Notes under the pieces: generated by a model
What the model saw: the letters and a program-made list of their open reading frames with translations, nothing else
The model's database searches: none
What the model was told of the DNA's origin: nothing
Shown here: one piece after another, positions 1 through 8,331 of the stretch
Position numbering within the stretch: position 1 is the first letter of the stretch
Layout of the letters: each line of letters begins with the position of its first letter
Made by a program: the position numbers and the translations under genes
From: JBLHKW01 sp047618565
GTDB taxonomy: Bacteria; Planctomycetota; UBA1135; GCA-002686595
DNA length: 34,028 nucleotides
Direction of reading: 5' to 3'
Assembly: GCA_047618565.1 (NCBI GenBank)
Contig: JBLHKW010000045.1
Span: 1 to 34,028 of the forward strand

Positions 1-1836
1 CGTGATCGCCTCCACGTTGAGGTCGCGCCAGTACTTCTCGTTCATCACGTGCGCGCGCGACACGGCCTCGCCACGGGTGAACACGCCGTAGCGCTCGTAG
101 AGGTCCACGTTGCGATCGGACGCGAACGTCTCGAGGGCCTCGGGGGTCGTGCGCTTATTCAGCAGGCCGCGGCGCTCGGCCTCCGCCTGCCACTCCGCGC
201 CGTAGTTGTCGCCCCCGAAGAGGATGCGCTTGTGCTGCGAGAGCACCTCGCGCACCACGCTCTGGATGTTCTCGGTGCTTGGCCCGCCGCGCTTCTCGAT
301 CGCGTCGCTGATCTGGTCGAGCGCTTCCGCCACGATCAGGTTCAGCAGGGTGGCCGGGTACGCCACCGACTGGCTGGAAGCCACGGCGCGGAACTCGAAC
401 TTGTTGCCGGTGAAGGCGAAGGGCGAGGTGCGGTTGCGGTCCGCCACGTCGCGCGGCAGGTTCGGCAGTGCGGTCACGCCCAGCCGGATCGGATCCGTGC
501 TGTGGTTGCCCTCGTAGGGGCGACCTTCGATGATCGCGTCGAGCACCGCCTCGAGCTGGGTCCCCATGAAGACCGACATGATGGCCGGCGGAGCCTCGTT
601 GGCGCCCAGGCGGTGGTCGTTGCCGGCCGAGGCGATCGAGGCACGCAGCAGATCCTGGTGCTCATCCACCGCGGACAGGACGGCCGTCAGGAACAGGATG
701 AACTTCAGGTTCTCGTGCGGCGAGTGGCCGGGCGTGAGCAGGTTGTTGCCCAGGTTGTCCGACAGGGACCAGTTCAGGTGCTTGCCGCTGCCGTTCAGGC
801 CCGCGAAGGGCTTCTCGTGCAGCAGGAGGCGCATTCCGTGCCGGTCGGCGACATCGGCCATGACCTCCATCGTGAGCATGTTCTGATCCGCCGCCACCGA
901 GATGTTCGAGAACACCGGTGCCAGCTCGAACTGCGATGGCGCGACCTCATTGTGACGGGTTTTGACCGGGACGCCGAGCATCCATAGCTCGCGCTCGAGC
1001 TCCATCATGAAGGACAGTGCACGGCGGTTGATGGCACCGAAGTAGTGGTCGTCGAACTCCTGTCCCTTGTGCGGGCGAGCGCCGAAGAGCGTACGGCCGC
1101 AACTCATCAGGTCGGGTCGCAGCACTGCAAACTGAGTGTCGATCAGGAAGTACTCCTGCTCCGCGCCGGCCGTCGGACCCACGCGCGTGATCTGTGACTC
1201 GCCGATCAGTTGCAGGAGCCGTACCGACGACTTGGAGATGGCCTCGCACGAACGTAGCAGGGGCGTCTTCTTGTCGAGCGCCTCGCCCGTCCACGAACAG
1301 AAGGCGGTCGGAATCGTCAGGGTCGCCCCGTCCGCCGTCGTGCGCAGGAACGCGGGCGACGTCGGATCCCAGGCCGTGTACCCACGCGCCTCGAAGGTCG
1401 CGCGCAGACCGCCCGACGGGAACGACGACGCATCCGGTTCGCCCTGCACCAGCTGGCCGCCGGAGAACTCGAGGATCGCGCGCCCGCCCGATGTGGGCTG
1501 GAGGAAGGAATCGTGTTTCTCAGCGGTCAGCCCCGTCATGGGCTGGAACCAGTGCGTGTAGTGCGTCGCCCCGCGCTCGATGGCCCAGTCCTTCATCGCC
1601 GACGCTACAGCGTCCGCAATATCCGGAGGCAGGGCCGCGCCGGACTCGATGGTCGCGTGCAAGGCCTCGTACACGGGACCGGGCAAGCGCGAGCGCTGCA
1701 CCTGGTCGTTGAAGACGTTGATCCCGTAATAATCCGGGAGCCGCGCTTCGTCTGATTTCGGCGCCTGCACGCGGTGCTCCAGCGCGGCGTCGTTGGAGAT
1801 GAACTGGACGGCATCTTGCCGGGTCGTGGCGGTCAT
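1..1836 (-). CDS. glnN: Glutamine synthetase, type III (GSIII), C-terminus cut by window edge
   Basis: ATP-dependent ligation of ammonia to glutamate in the cytoplasm. The reverse strand reads open from an ATG at 1836 to base 1 (612 codons). The type III family has roughly 700 residues, so about 100 C-terminal residues lie outside the window. Family signatures seen on translation include SGGQLVQGEPDASSFPSGG, a glutamate-site block AGAEQEYFLID, the run TRHNEVAPSQFELAPVF, and the ATP/glutamate block LLLHEKPFAGLNGSGKHLNW followed by SLSDNLGNN, and later FEFRAVASSQS. These fit GSIII (GlnN) and not the shorter GSI or GSII. It is oriented like the olefin cluster but separated from oleD by about 295 nt, so it probably has its own promoter. 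The upstream sequence is G/C-rich and shows only a weak ribosome site (AGAG). Confidence 0.93.
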   Translation of the reverse strand, partial: MTATTRQDAVQFISNDAALEHRVQAPKSDEARLPDYYGINVFNDQVQRSRLPGPVYEALHATIESGAALPPDIADAVASAMKDWAIERGATHYTHWFQPMTGLTAEKHDSFLQPTSGGRAILEFSGGQLVQGEPDASSFPSGGLRATFEARGYTAWDPTSPAFLRTTADGATLTIPTAFCSWTGEALDKKTPLLRSCEAISKSSVRLLQLIGESQITRVGPTAGAEQEYFLIDTQFAVLRPDLMSCGRTLFGARPHKGQEFDDHYFGAINRRALSFMMELERELWMLGVPVKTRHNEVAPSQFELAPVFSNISVAADQNMLTMEVMADVADRHGMRLLLHEKPFAGLNGSGKHLNWSLSDNLGNNLLTPGHSPHENLKFILFLTAVLSAVDEHQDLLRASIASAGNDHRLGANEAPPAIMSVFMGTQLEAVLDAIIEGRPYEGNHSTDPIRLGVTALPNLPRDVADRNRTSPFAFTGNKFEFRAVASSQSVAYPATLLNLIVAEALDQISDAIEKRGGPSTENIQSVVREVLSQHKRILFGGDNYGAEWQAEAERRGLLNKRTTPEALETFASDRNVDLYERYGVFTRGEAVSRAHVMNEKYWRDLNVEAIT

Positions 1837-2131
1837 CGGGGGGCTCTCTACGGAGGGGGGGGCTCGGGAGCATCCGGCGCGGGCCGAGTGCTCGGAGAAT
1901 CGGAAAGTAACGCGGCCCAGCCTCTACATAAAGGGTAGGGGAGGGCCTTTCGCCGTTGGGGGGGTGACTCGCTGCAGCCCGGCGCCGAGGCAGCTGGCCT
2001 GGCGGTGCCTTCCGGGCATACCGTGCCAGGCTCGATCTCACACCAACCTGATCCTGGCTCGATCGTCTCGGGATGTCCCTGCCCTCGCTACCCGGGTCCG
2101 GGGGGGGGCTCGGGGTCCTTTCCTGGCGTCG
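1837..2131. other. Intergenic spacer between oleD and the glutamine synthetase
   Basis: About 295 nt without a convincing gene. It contains several G-runs (around 1855-1862, 1960-1966 and 2102-2108) and a less GC-rich stretch near 1919-1941 that could hold the glutamine synthetase promoter. I could not place a -35/-10 pair with confidence. No terminator-like hairpin with a T-tract is evident downstream of oleD. Confidence 0.5.
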
Positions 2132-3127
2132 TCAGGCGCGCGCGCGCAGCAGGCTTTCGACGACCCGGTCGTTGGCCTCGGCCAGCGACACCTGTTCCTC
2201 GTAGCCGAAGTCACGGCGCGCGGGCTCCATCGAATAGGAGTGTGATGTCGCGAGCTGGGCGGCGACGAAGCGCATCATCGGGGGCTCGCCGGCCAGGCGC
2301 AGGGTGCGCCAGAGAATCTCTAGCAGGGCGCCGGCGTTGCGGGCGATGCCGACGGGGACGCGGCGCGTGACCGGGGGCAGGTCGAGGCGTTCGAGGAGCG
2401 CGTTGATCCAGGGCCAGAGCTGTACGGGTTCGAGCTGGGACACGAAGTAGGCACGGCCCGCGTGGGGCGCACCGGGCTCGAGGCGGTCGGCGGCGCACAG
2501 GTGGGCGTGGGCGGCGTTGTCGACGAAGGTCAGGCTGACCTCGTTGTCGCCCGGGCCGACGATGGCGAGCTTCTTGGCGGCGGCCTTGGCCAGCAGGCGT
2601 GGTACGAGGTGCGGGTCGCCGGGGCCGATGATCAGGTGCGGGCGCAGGGCGCAGGTGAGCAGGTCGTCGCCGTTGGCTGCCAGGGCCGCGCGCTCGGCGA
2701 TGGCCTTGGTCTCGGGGTAGGGCGAGAGGAAGCGGGTTGCGTAGGGCAGGTCGTTGGAGGCGTTGACGTGGCTCTCGCCGTCGAAGCAGACGCTCGGGGA
2801 GGAGGTGAATATCAGTTTACCGACACCGGCGGAGCGGGCGGCGGCGATCACGTTCGCGGTGCCCGTCACGTTGGTCTCGACGAAGTCTTCGCGCGCGCCC
2901 CAGACGTCGGTCTTGGCGGCCACGTGGAAGACGCAATCGGCGCCCTCGAGCGCGGCGTGGACGGAGTCGCGCTCGCGCAGGTCCACGGAGCGTTGCTCGA
3001 CGCCCAGCTCATCGAGTGCGGTGTGGTGCGAGCGGGAGATGGACAGCACCTGGTCGCCGCGCGCGGCGAGCTGGCGCACGATCGCGCTGCCGAGGAAGCC
3101 TCCGCCTCCGGTGACGACGGCCTTCAT
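2132..3127 (-). CDS. oleD: OleD: NAD(P)-dependent 2-alkyl-3-ketoalkanoate reductase (short-chain epimerase/reductase fold)
   Basis: In the Ole pathway OleD reduces the 2-alkyl-3-keto acid formed by OleA to a 2-alkyl-3-hydroxy acid, using NAD(P)H. The 331-residue product starts with a Rossmann nucleotide-binding motif (TGGGGFLGS, residues 6-14) and has the extended-SDR catalytic pair in YPETK (Y137, K141), with TSSPSV just after residue 107. The length matches OleD/3-beta-HSD-like proteins. The ATG at 3127 overlaps the oleC stop by 4 nt (ATGA), so the two are translationally coupled. It is the last gene of the 14-gene cluster. The fold alone could be another sugar or sterol epimerase/dehydrogenase, but placement directly after oleB and oleC supports OleD strongly. 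Confidence 0.92.
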   Translation of the reverse strand: MKAVVTGGGGFLGSAIVRQLAARGDQVLSISRSHHTALDELGVEQRSVDLRERDSVHAALEGADCVFHVAAKTDVWGAREDFVETNVTGTANVIAAARSAGVGKLIFTSSPSVCFDGESHVNASNDLPYATRFLSPYPETKAIAERAALAANGDDLLTCALRPHLIIGPGDPHLVPRLLAKAAAKKLAIVGPGDNEVSLTFVDNAAHAHLCAADRLEPGAPHAGRAYFVSQLEPVQLWPWINALLERLDLPPVTRRVPVGIARNAGALLEILWRTLRLAGEPPMMRFVAAQLATSHSYSMEPARRDFGYEEQVSLAEANDRVVESLLRARA

Positions 3128-4776
3128 GCGAGGGCCTTCTCGGCCCAGGTCTTCAGCTCGCCGCGGTGGATCTTGGCGTTGTGGCGCACGTCGACCGGGA
3201 AGCCGCGGTGGAACAGGAAGGTCTCGAGGTCGGACGTGACCGGGCTCTTGCGGGCGATGGAGACCAGCTCGGCGATGAAGCGGTCCGTCTCCACGTCGTT
3301 CGCGGGGAACTCCCCGGCGATGGGCTCGACCACGAGGGCCGCTTTCTCGTGTCCCGCGGCGCCGATGCCGACCAGCGCTGTGCGCAGCACGCGCGGGTGG
3401 ACGTTGAGCACGTTCTCGACCGGGATCGGCGTGCGCAGGCCGCGTTTCGTCTGCAGCCGGTGTCCCTTGCGGCCGTGCAGCCACAGGCGCCCTTCCGGAT
3501 CGATTCGGCCCAGGTCGCCCATGCGGTGCCAGCACGGACTGTCGGGTTCGCTCGAGGCGATCTTCGCGAGCGTCGTCTGCTCGGGCGCCTGTGCATAGAC
3601 CTGCGTCACCACCGGGCCGCGCACGCAGACCTCGCCGATCTCGCCCTCCGGGACTTCCAGTTCGTCGTTCCAGGTCGCGATCGGCCCATCGTCGATGCGG
3701 ATCATGCGCAGGTCGATCTCGGGCGCGACCCGTCCGACGCATGTGCCCGCGCCGTACTCGATCTTGGGCCTGAGTTCGTCGACGATTTCCGCGCCGGACA
3801 CCGATGACACAGGCAGGCCCTCGGTTGCGCCGTAGGGCGTGTGCACGTCGCCGCCGCTCGCGAGCAGCGGGCGCAACGCGGCGATCAGGGAAGGCTGGAC
3901 CGGAGCGCCCGCGATCAGCACGCGCCGCAGGCCCCCGAGCGTGCGACCGTTGGCCTTGCACCAGGGCGCGACGCGCTGCCAGATGGCGGGCGAGCCGAAG
4001 GTCGTGGTCACGCCGTGCCGCTCGATCGAGGCCACGACGGAGGCCGGGTCGCAGCTGGCGGGGCGGCTCGGGTCCATGTCCGGGAAGACGCTCGTGATCC
4101 CGAACGCGATGTTGAAAAGGGCGAAGAGCGGCAGGCACGCGAGGTCGACCTCGCCCTCCTCGAACGCGTAGAGCTGCAGCAGGTTGCGCACCTGCGCGTC
4201 GAACATGCCGTGCGTGTACAGCACGCCCTTGGGCGGTCCGGTGCTGCCGGATGTGAACAGGATCGCCGCGGGCGTGTCCGCGTCCGCATTGGCGCAGATG
4301 GGCGTGTCCACGGCCGTGCGCAGGAGCGTTTTCAGGGAGACGTGGGTGCGTGGAAGGCGCGCTCCGACGCTGATGGCCAGCTTGACGGTCGCGAACGCGC
4401 GTGGGAAGAGCAGTCGCGCCAGGTGCGCGCGCGGCACACCGATCAGCACCTCGGGCCGCATGCGCTCGATGCACGTGAGCAGTGCCTTGCGGCCCATACC
4501 CGGGTCGATCAGGACCGGCACCGCGCCGAGCTTGAAGAGCGCGTAGGTGATCGCGATCAGCTCGATCCCGGGTCGCACGAACAGGGATACGCGCATGCCG
4601 CGCTCCACGCCGCGCGTTGCGAGCGCGTGTGCAATGGCGTTCGAGCGGGACTCGAGCCCGGCGAAGGTGATGCGCTGGTCACGCGCATCGATCACGGCGG
4701 CGCGTTGCGGGGCCTGGCGCGCGCGCTCGGGCAGGAAGCGCGCGACGTTGGCCGAACCGACCTCCTGTGCCAGCAT
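3124..4776 (-). CDS. oleC: OleC: AMP-dependent beta-lactone synthetase
   Basis: OleC activates the 2-alkyl-3-hydroxy acid made by OleD with ATP and closes it to a beta-lactone. The 550-residue product has the ANL superfamily motifs in order: the phosphate-binding loop LFTSGSTGPPKG (173-184), YGATEG (315-320), the hinge region MGDLGRIDPEGRLWLHGRKGH (419-439) with its Asp, and a C-terminal catalytic Lys in NAKIHRGEL (K535). An in-frame extension upstream exists, but it only overlaps oleB. The ATG at 4776 shares one base with the oleB stop (TGATG) and begins MLAQEVGSANVARFLP, so I chose it. A standalone OleC, not fused to OleB, is the arrangement known from gammaproteobacteria and planctomycetes; actinobacteria often have an OleBC fusion. 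Confidence 0.93.
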   Translation of the reverse strand: MLAQEVGSANVARFLPERARQAPQRAAVIDARDQRITFAGLESRSNAIAHALATRGVERGMRVSLFVRPGIELIAITYALFKLGAVPVLIDPGMGRKALLTCIERMRPEVLIGVPRAHLARLLFPRAFATVKLAISVGARLPRTHVSLKTLLRTAVDTPICANADADTPAAILFTSGSTGPPKGVLYTHGMFDAQVRNLLQLYAFEEGEVDLACLPLFALFNIAFGITSVFPDMDPSRPASCDPASVVASIERHGVTTTFGSPAIWQRVAPWCKANGRTLGGLRRVLIAGAPVQPSLIAALRPLLASGGDVHTPYGATEGLPVSSVSGAEIVDELRPKIEYGAGTCVGRVAPEIDLRMIRIDDGPIATWNDELEVPEGEIGEVCVRGPVVTQVYAQAPEQTTLAKIASSEPDSPCWHRMGDLGRIDPEGRLWLHGRKGHRLQTKRGLRTPIPVENVLNVHPRVLRTALVGIGAAGHEKAALVVEPIAGEFPANDVETDRFIAELVSIARKSPVTSDLETFLFHRGFPVDVRHNAKIHRGELKTWAEKALA

Positions 4777-5735
4777 CAGACGCTGCTCGCGGTGCGTGGG
4801 CTGTGCTGTTCGAGGAACGAACGCACGCGGCCGATGACTTCCTCGCCCGCGTCTTCCAGCAGGTAGTGGCCCGCGCGCTCGATCGCATGCACCTGGGCAT
4901 CCGGAAAGCGCTTCTGCCACTCGGCGCGATAGCTGGGCGTGAAGCACCAGTCGCGCTCGCCCCAGAGCATGCACATGGGCCGGTCTGTCAGGGTCTCGAG
5001 GCCCTTGCCTATCGCGTCGAGGGTGGCGAAGGAGCGGTGGCGCGCGGACATCGGAATGTCGTCGACGAAACGCCAGGTCGCGATGCGGTTGGCGTAGCTG
5101 TCGTACGGGAACAGGAAGCCACGCTTGATCTCGGGCGCGAGCGGCTTCTCGACCGCCATGACCGTGGCCGCGCCCGCAAAGGCATTGAGGCCCTGTACGA
5201 CCCAGCGGCCGAGTAGCGGTGTGCGGCAGGCACGGATGCGCAGGGGCATGCTGGGGGCGGGGAAGGCGGCCGTGTTCATGACCACCAGGCGCTCGATGCG
5301 CTCGGGCACGCGTAGGGCCGCGCCCATCCCGATGGCGCCGCCCCAGTCGTGCACCATGAGGGTGATGTTGGAGAGGTCCAGCCGCTCGATCAGGCGCACG
5401 ATGTTGGCCACGTGGGCTTCGAGCGAGTAGCTCCAGCGCTGGGGCTTGTCGGAAAGTCCGCAGCCGATGTGGTCCGGCGCGACCACGCGCATGTCGGGTG
5501 CGAAGGCCTTGACCACGTTGCGGTAGAAGTAGGACCAGGTCGGGTTGCCGTGCAATGCGAGCAGCACGGGAGCATCCTTGCGCGGGCCCTCGTCGACCGT
5601 GTGCATCCAGCCGCCGTCGACCGCCACGAAATGGGGCTCGAACGGGTATTCGTCACCGAGGATGCCCGCCGCCTTCCGGGCGTGGGCGCGGCGCGTCTCC
5701 AGGCCCGCGTCGGGCGTCGTCGTCTCGGCGCTCAT
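4776..5735 (-). CDS. oleB: OleB: beta-lactone decarboxylase (haloalkane dehalogenase-like alpha/beta hydrolase)
   Basis: OleB decarboxylates the beta-lactone made by OleC to give the cis-olefin and CO2. The 319-residue protein has the haloalkane-dehalogenase-type layout: oxyanion motif LHGNPTWSYF (61-70), nucleophile elbow VHDWGGAIG (D130 in place of the usual Ser), acidic partner in GERDW (D262) and catalytic His in AGHYLLED (H290). True dehalogenases share these residues, but the direct linkage to oleC and oleD fixes the role. The ATG at 5735 overlaps the preceding PPTase stop by 4 nt (ATGA). A longer in-frame extension reaching 5825 lies inside the PPTase gene and is unlikely to be used. 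Confidence 0.93.
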   Translation of the reverse strand: MSAETTTPDAGLETRRAHARKAAGILGDEYPFEPHFVAVDGGWMHTVDEGPRKDAPVLLALHGNPTWSYFYRNVVKAFAPDMRVVAPDHIGCGLSDKPQRWSYSLEAHVANIVRLIERLDLSNITLMVHDWGGAIGMGAALRVPERIERLVVMNTAAFPAPSMPLRIRACRTPLLGRWVVQGLNAFAGAATVMAVEKPLAPEIKRGFLFPYDSYANRIATWRFVDDIPMSARHRSFATLDAIGKGLETLTDRPMCMLWGERDWCFTPSYRAEWQKRFPDAQVHAIERAGHYLLEDAGEEVIGRVRSFLEQHSPRTASSV

Positions 5736-6325
5736 GGTGCCTGGTGCCAGCGCACGCTCCAGTCGTCGCCGGGCGTGTGGATCGAGAGCACGTGACTGGC
5801 ATCGATGCGCTGGCGCACCAGGCAACGCTCGCCTGCGTACTCGAGCATGACCTGTTCCGGGCCCAAGGGCTCGACCAGGACACAGCGTGAGAGGGCTCCG
5901 AGCCCGATGCCGACGCTCTTGAGCACGGCTTCCTTGGCGGTCCAGACGCGCGCGAAGACGGTCGCATCCACCTCATCCGGATCGGTCAGAAAGCGGCGCT
6001 CGGTCGGAGCGATCAGGGCCTCGACCATCTCGCCGCGTCGCCGCTCGATGCGCTCCACGTCGATGCCCACGCGGCTGCGTCCGACGATGGCGACCGACCA
6101 CCACGCGTCGTGACTGATCGACCAGTGCCAGCCATCCCGCGACAGCGGAACGTGCTCATGGTCCTTCTCCCAGGGGGCATCGCCGGCGCCGGAGAGCTCT
6201 GCGGAGATGGAGAGCGCCTCGCGCGCCCCGCGGCTCTGGGCTGCGACGCGCTCCCTGGACGGACGCTCGGGTTCCTGGTTCGGCGTGGCGAGCACGACGA
6301 CCTCGAGGGTGGCATTGCTCGTCAC
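5732..6325 (-). CDS. 4'-phosphopantetheinyl transferase (Sfp/AcpT superfamily)
   Basis: It transfers the phosphopantetheine arm from CoA to the active Ser of a carrier protein, here most likely the ACP encoded at 11257-11526. The 197-residue product has the family signatures VGIDVERIERR (Mg2+ ligands D89 and E91) and WTAKEAVLKSVG (128-139), with an upstream SRDGWHWSISH block typical of Sfp-type enzymes. The length lies between trimeric AcpS (~120) and full Sfp (~230), so it is a short Sfp-like monomer. Translation starts at a GTG (6325) that overlaps the fabI-like stop by 4 nt. A private PPTase inside an acyl-chain operon suggests that the cluster's ACP is not served well by the housekeeping AcpS; this is inference. 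Confidence 0.9.
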   Translation of the reverse strand: MTSNATLEVVVLATPNQEPERPSRERVAAQSRGAREALSISAELSGAGDAPWEKDHEHVPLSRDGWHWSISHDAWWSVAIVGRSRVGIDVERIERRRGEMVEALIAPTERRFLTDPDEVDATVFARVWTAKEAVLKSVGIGLGALSRCVLVEPLGPEQVMLEYAGERCLVRQRIDASHVLSIHTPGDDWSVRWHQAP

Positions 6326-7122
6326 GACGTCTGGTTCGCCTGTCCGACGATCTGCTCGTCGAAGTAGTTCACGCCCATACCTGCATCCACGACGATGCCC
6401 TGGGCGTTGATGCCGGAGGAGCGTTCGGACAGCAGGAACAGCGCCGTGTCAGCGACCTCGCCTGTGGCCACACCGCGTTTGCGCAGAGTCGCCTTCTCGG
6501 CGTATATGTAGGAGTCGATGTAGCCCGGTATGCCGGCCGAGGAGGCCGTCTTGAGCAGGCCCGCGCGCACGGCGTTGAACCGCACGCAGCTGAAGCGGCT
6601 GAAGCTCTTGGCCAGGAACACGACGCTGGAGTCGAGCGCGGCCTTGATCGGTGCCATGTAGCCGTAGTTCTCCGCGGCCAGGGACGTGGTCGAGATGGAG
6701 ATGGTGACCACGGATGCGTTCGGCTGGAACAGGTCGCGCAGGGCGTTGGACAGGGACACCAGCGAGAAGCAGGAGACGTCCAGGGCGTCGAGGAAGTCGG
6801 CCTTCGAGGTCTGATGGAAGGGCTGCGGCCCGTTCGAGTAATTGGCGAAGGCGATCGAGTGCAGCAGACCATCGAGCTTCGTGTCCGATGCTTTCAGGCT
6901 GGCCGCGAGGGCCGCGATGTGGCTCGCTTCACGCACGTCGCAGACGTGCACGTCCTCGCTCCCGGACAGCTTGCGCACCTGCTCGGCGCGTTCCTCCGTA
7001 TGGACGCAGTAGATCGCGCGTCCACCCTCGGCAACCAGGCCCTTGGCCACGTGCCAGGCCACGCTCTTCTTGTTGGCGACCCCGGTGATCAGGATCGTGT
7101 GGCCCTCGAAGCCAAGCTTCAT
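6322..7122 (-). CDS. fabI: FabI-like enoyl-ACP reductase (SDR family) with a substituted FabI tyrosine
   Basis: Predicted to reduce trans-2-enoyl-ACP to acyl-ACP with NAD(P)H. The 266-residue protein has the FabI-type glycine-poor nucleotide motif GVANKKSVAWHVA (14-26), HSIAFAN (88-94) and the Tyr-x6-Lys pair in YGYMAPIK (Y153, K160). Aligned by hand to E. coli FabI, the first active-site Tyr (Y146) falls on Ile143, and a Thr/Ser-rich run ISISTTS (141-147) takes its place. So the enzyme may be a divergent, FabL-like or substrate-restricted enoyl reductase. It lies between the FabZ-like dehydratase (4-nt ATGA overlap) and the PPTase (4-nt GTGA overlap). Its presence means chains made by this cluster can be fully or selectively reduced. 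Confidence 0.88.
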   Translation of the reverse strand: MKLGFEGHTILITGVANKKSVAWHVAKGLVAEGGRAIYCVHTEERAEQVRKLSGSEDVHVCDVREASHIAALAASLKASDTKLDGLLHSIAFANYSNGPQPFHQTSKADFLDALDVSCFSLVSLSNALRDLFQPNASVVTISISTTSLAAENYGYMAPIKAALDSSVVFLAKSFSRFSCVRFNAVRAGLLKTASSAGIPGYIDSYIYAEKATLRKRGVATGEVADTALFLLSERSSGINAQGIVVDAGMGVNYFDEQIVGQANQTS

Positions 7123-7595
7123 GCGCTGTCTCCGTCGCCCGACTTTGCGCTGGGGGTCATGGTGAGCACGAAACCGATGCGCGCGACCGCGCCCGCGTCG
7201 GAGGTGATCTTGGCAGTCATGTAGCGCGCGCTGGACATGGCCCGGTCGAGTACGACCTCGGCCCGGATCGACGCTCCCGGTCGCACGATCTGTCGGAAGC
7301 GCGCCTTCTCGATACCGGCCAGAACCGGCGTCAGGTCGGGCTTGTCGGTCCAGTGTTCATCGCCGGACTTCATGAGCAGGATGGCGCCACTCTGGAAGGC
7401 GAACTCGGAGATCAGCACGCCCGGCAGGATCGGCTCGCCCGGGTAGTGGCCGCGGAAGACGTCCATGTCGGCCTTCACGTCCCAGCGCGTGACGATGCGC
7501 GCGCCGGCCTCGAACTCCTCGATGTCGTCCACGAACAGGAAGGGATCCCGGTGCGGCAGCAGGCTCTCGATCTCGGTCTGGATCTCAGAAGCCAC
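7119..7595 (-). CDS. fabZ: FabZ-like 3-hydroxyacyl-ACP dehydratase (hot-dog fold)
   Basis: Dehydrates 3-hydroxyacyl-ACP to the enoyl thioester during elongation. The 158-residue, single hot-dog protein begins with LLPHRDPFLFVDD (12-24) and has the catalytic His in FRGHYPGEPILPG (H50) and the catalytic Glu in ISEFAFQSG (E64), matching the FabZ arrangement. Between strands it carries an insert with WTDKPDLTPVLAGIEKARFR, close to normal FabZ. It starts at GTG (7595), overlapping the fabG stop by 11 nt, and ends in an ATGA overlap with the fabI-like gene. FabZ-type enzymes can also isomerise or act on polyunsaturated chains; which holds here cannot be told from sequence. Confidence 0.9.
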   Translation of the reverse strand: MASEIQTEIESLLPHRDPFLFVDDIEEFEAGARIVTRWDVKADMDVFRGHYPGEPILPGVLISEFAFQSGAILLMKSGDEHWTDKPDLTPVLAGIEKARFRQIVRPGASIRAEVVLDRAMSSARYMTAKITSDAGAVARIGFVLTMTPSAKSGDGDSA

Positions 7596-8331
7596 CGCTC
7601 ACCTCCAGGGTTGCGCCGGTGACGTACGAGGCCTCTTTCGAGGCCAGGAAGAGCGTCGCGTGGGCGACTTCCTGGGGCGTGCCGAAGCGGCGCATGGGGA
7701 CGCTCTTCTTGTACTCGGCCACCTTGGCCTCGGGCAGATCCGAGAGCAGTTCCGTGTCGATGAAGCCGGGTGAGACACAGTTCACGGTGATGCCGCGGCG
7801 CGCGACCTCCTTGGAGAGCGCGCGCGAGAGGCCCACCTGGCCGGCCTTTGATGCGGAGTAGTTGCCCTGGCCCTCGAAGCCGAATCGGCCAGCGGGCGAG
7901 GTCACGAAGACGATGCGCCCGTAGCGCTGGCTGACCATGTTCTTGACCGCGAACTTGCTCATGTGGAAGGAGCCGGTCAGGTTGGTCTCGATCACGCTCG
8001 ACCAGTCCGCGCTGCTCATCATCGCCAGCACCGAGTCGCGCCGGATGCCGGAGTTGTTCACCAGCACCTGGATGCCGTCCGGCGCCAGATCGTCCAGCTC
8101 TTCCCAGAACGTCTCCACCGCAGCGTAGTCGGCCACGTCGAAGCGGTGCGTCGACAGGCGGCCCGCGTGGCTGGCGGCCTCGTCCAGCAGCGCCGCGGCG
8201 GCTTCCTCGTTGCCGCGGTAGGTGGCGAAGACGCGCGCTCCGGCCTCGAGGAAGGCCATGGCGGTGGCCTTGCCCAGGCCGCGCGTGCCGCCGGTAACGA
8301 TCACGCTCTGGTTCTCAAACGCGGTGCTCAA
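7585..8331 (-). CDS. fabG: FabG-like 3-oxoacyl-ACP reductase (SDR)
   Basis: NAD(P)H-dependent reduction of the 3-keto group formed by the FabF-like synthase. The 248-residue product has the classical SDR motifs TGGTRGLG (13-20), NNSG (92-95), and catalytic Ser145 (TSPAG), Tyr158 and Lys162 in NYSASKAG, with a C-terminus ending GATLEVSGGF as in FabG. There is no ATG or GTG near the right place. The best start is a TTG at 8331 whose last two bases begin the upstream gene's stop codon (TTGA, 4-nt overlap), giving a normal-length N-terminus (STAFENQSVIVTGG). The other couplings in this operon use ATGA or GTGA at the same geometry, which supports this choice. Confidence 0.92.
   Translation of the reverse strand: MSTAFENQSVIVTGGTRGLGKATAMAFLEAGARVFATYRGNEEAAAALLDEAASHAGRLSTHRFDVADYAAVETFWEELDDLAPDGIQVLVNNSGIRRDSVLAMMSSADWSSVIETNLTGSFHMSKFAVKNMVSQRYGRIVFVTSPAGRFGFEGQGNYSASKAGQVGLSRALSKEVARRGITVNCVSPGFIDTELLSDLPEAKVAEYKKSVPMRRFGTPQEVAHATLFLASKEASYVTGATLEVSGGF

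Noticed and set aside
49..987. Long plus-strand reading frames opposite the glutamine synthetase and other minus-strand genes
   Set aside because: They are Arg/Val/His-rich, lack recognisable motifs and mirror the strong codon bias of the real genes on the other strand.
2014..2029. A sigma-54-like sequence on the minus strand (TGGCAC...TGCC) upstream of the glutamine synthetase
   Set aside because: The GG and GC elements are 10 nt apart instead of the required 12, so the spacing is wrong for a -24/-12 promoter.
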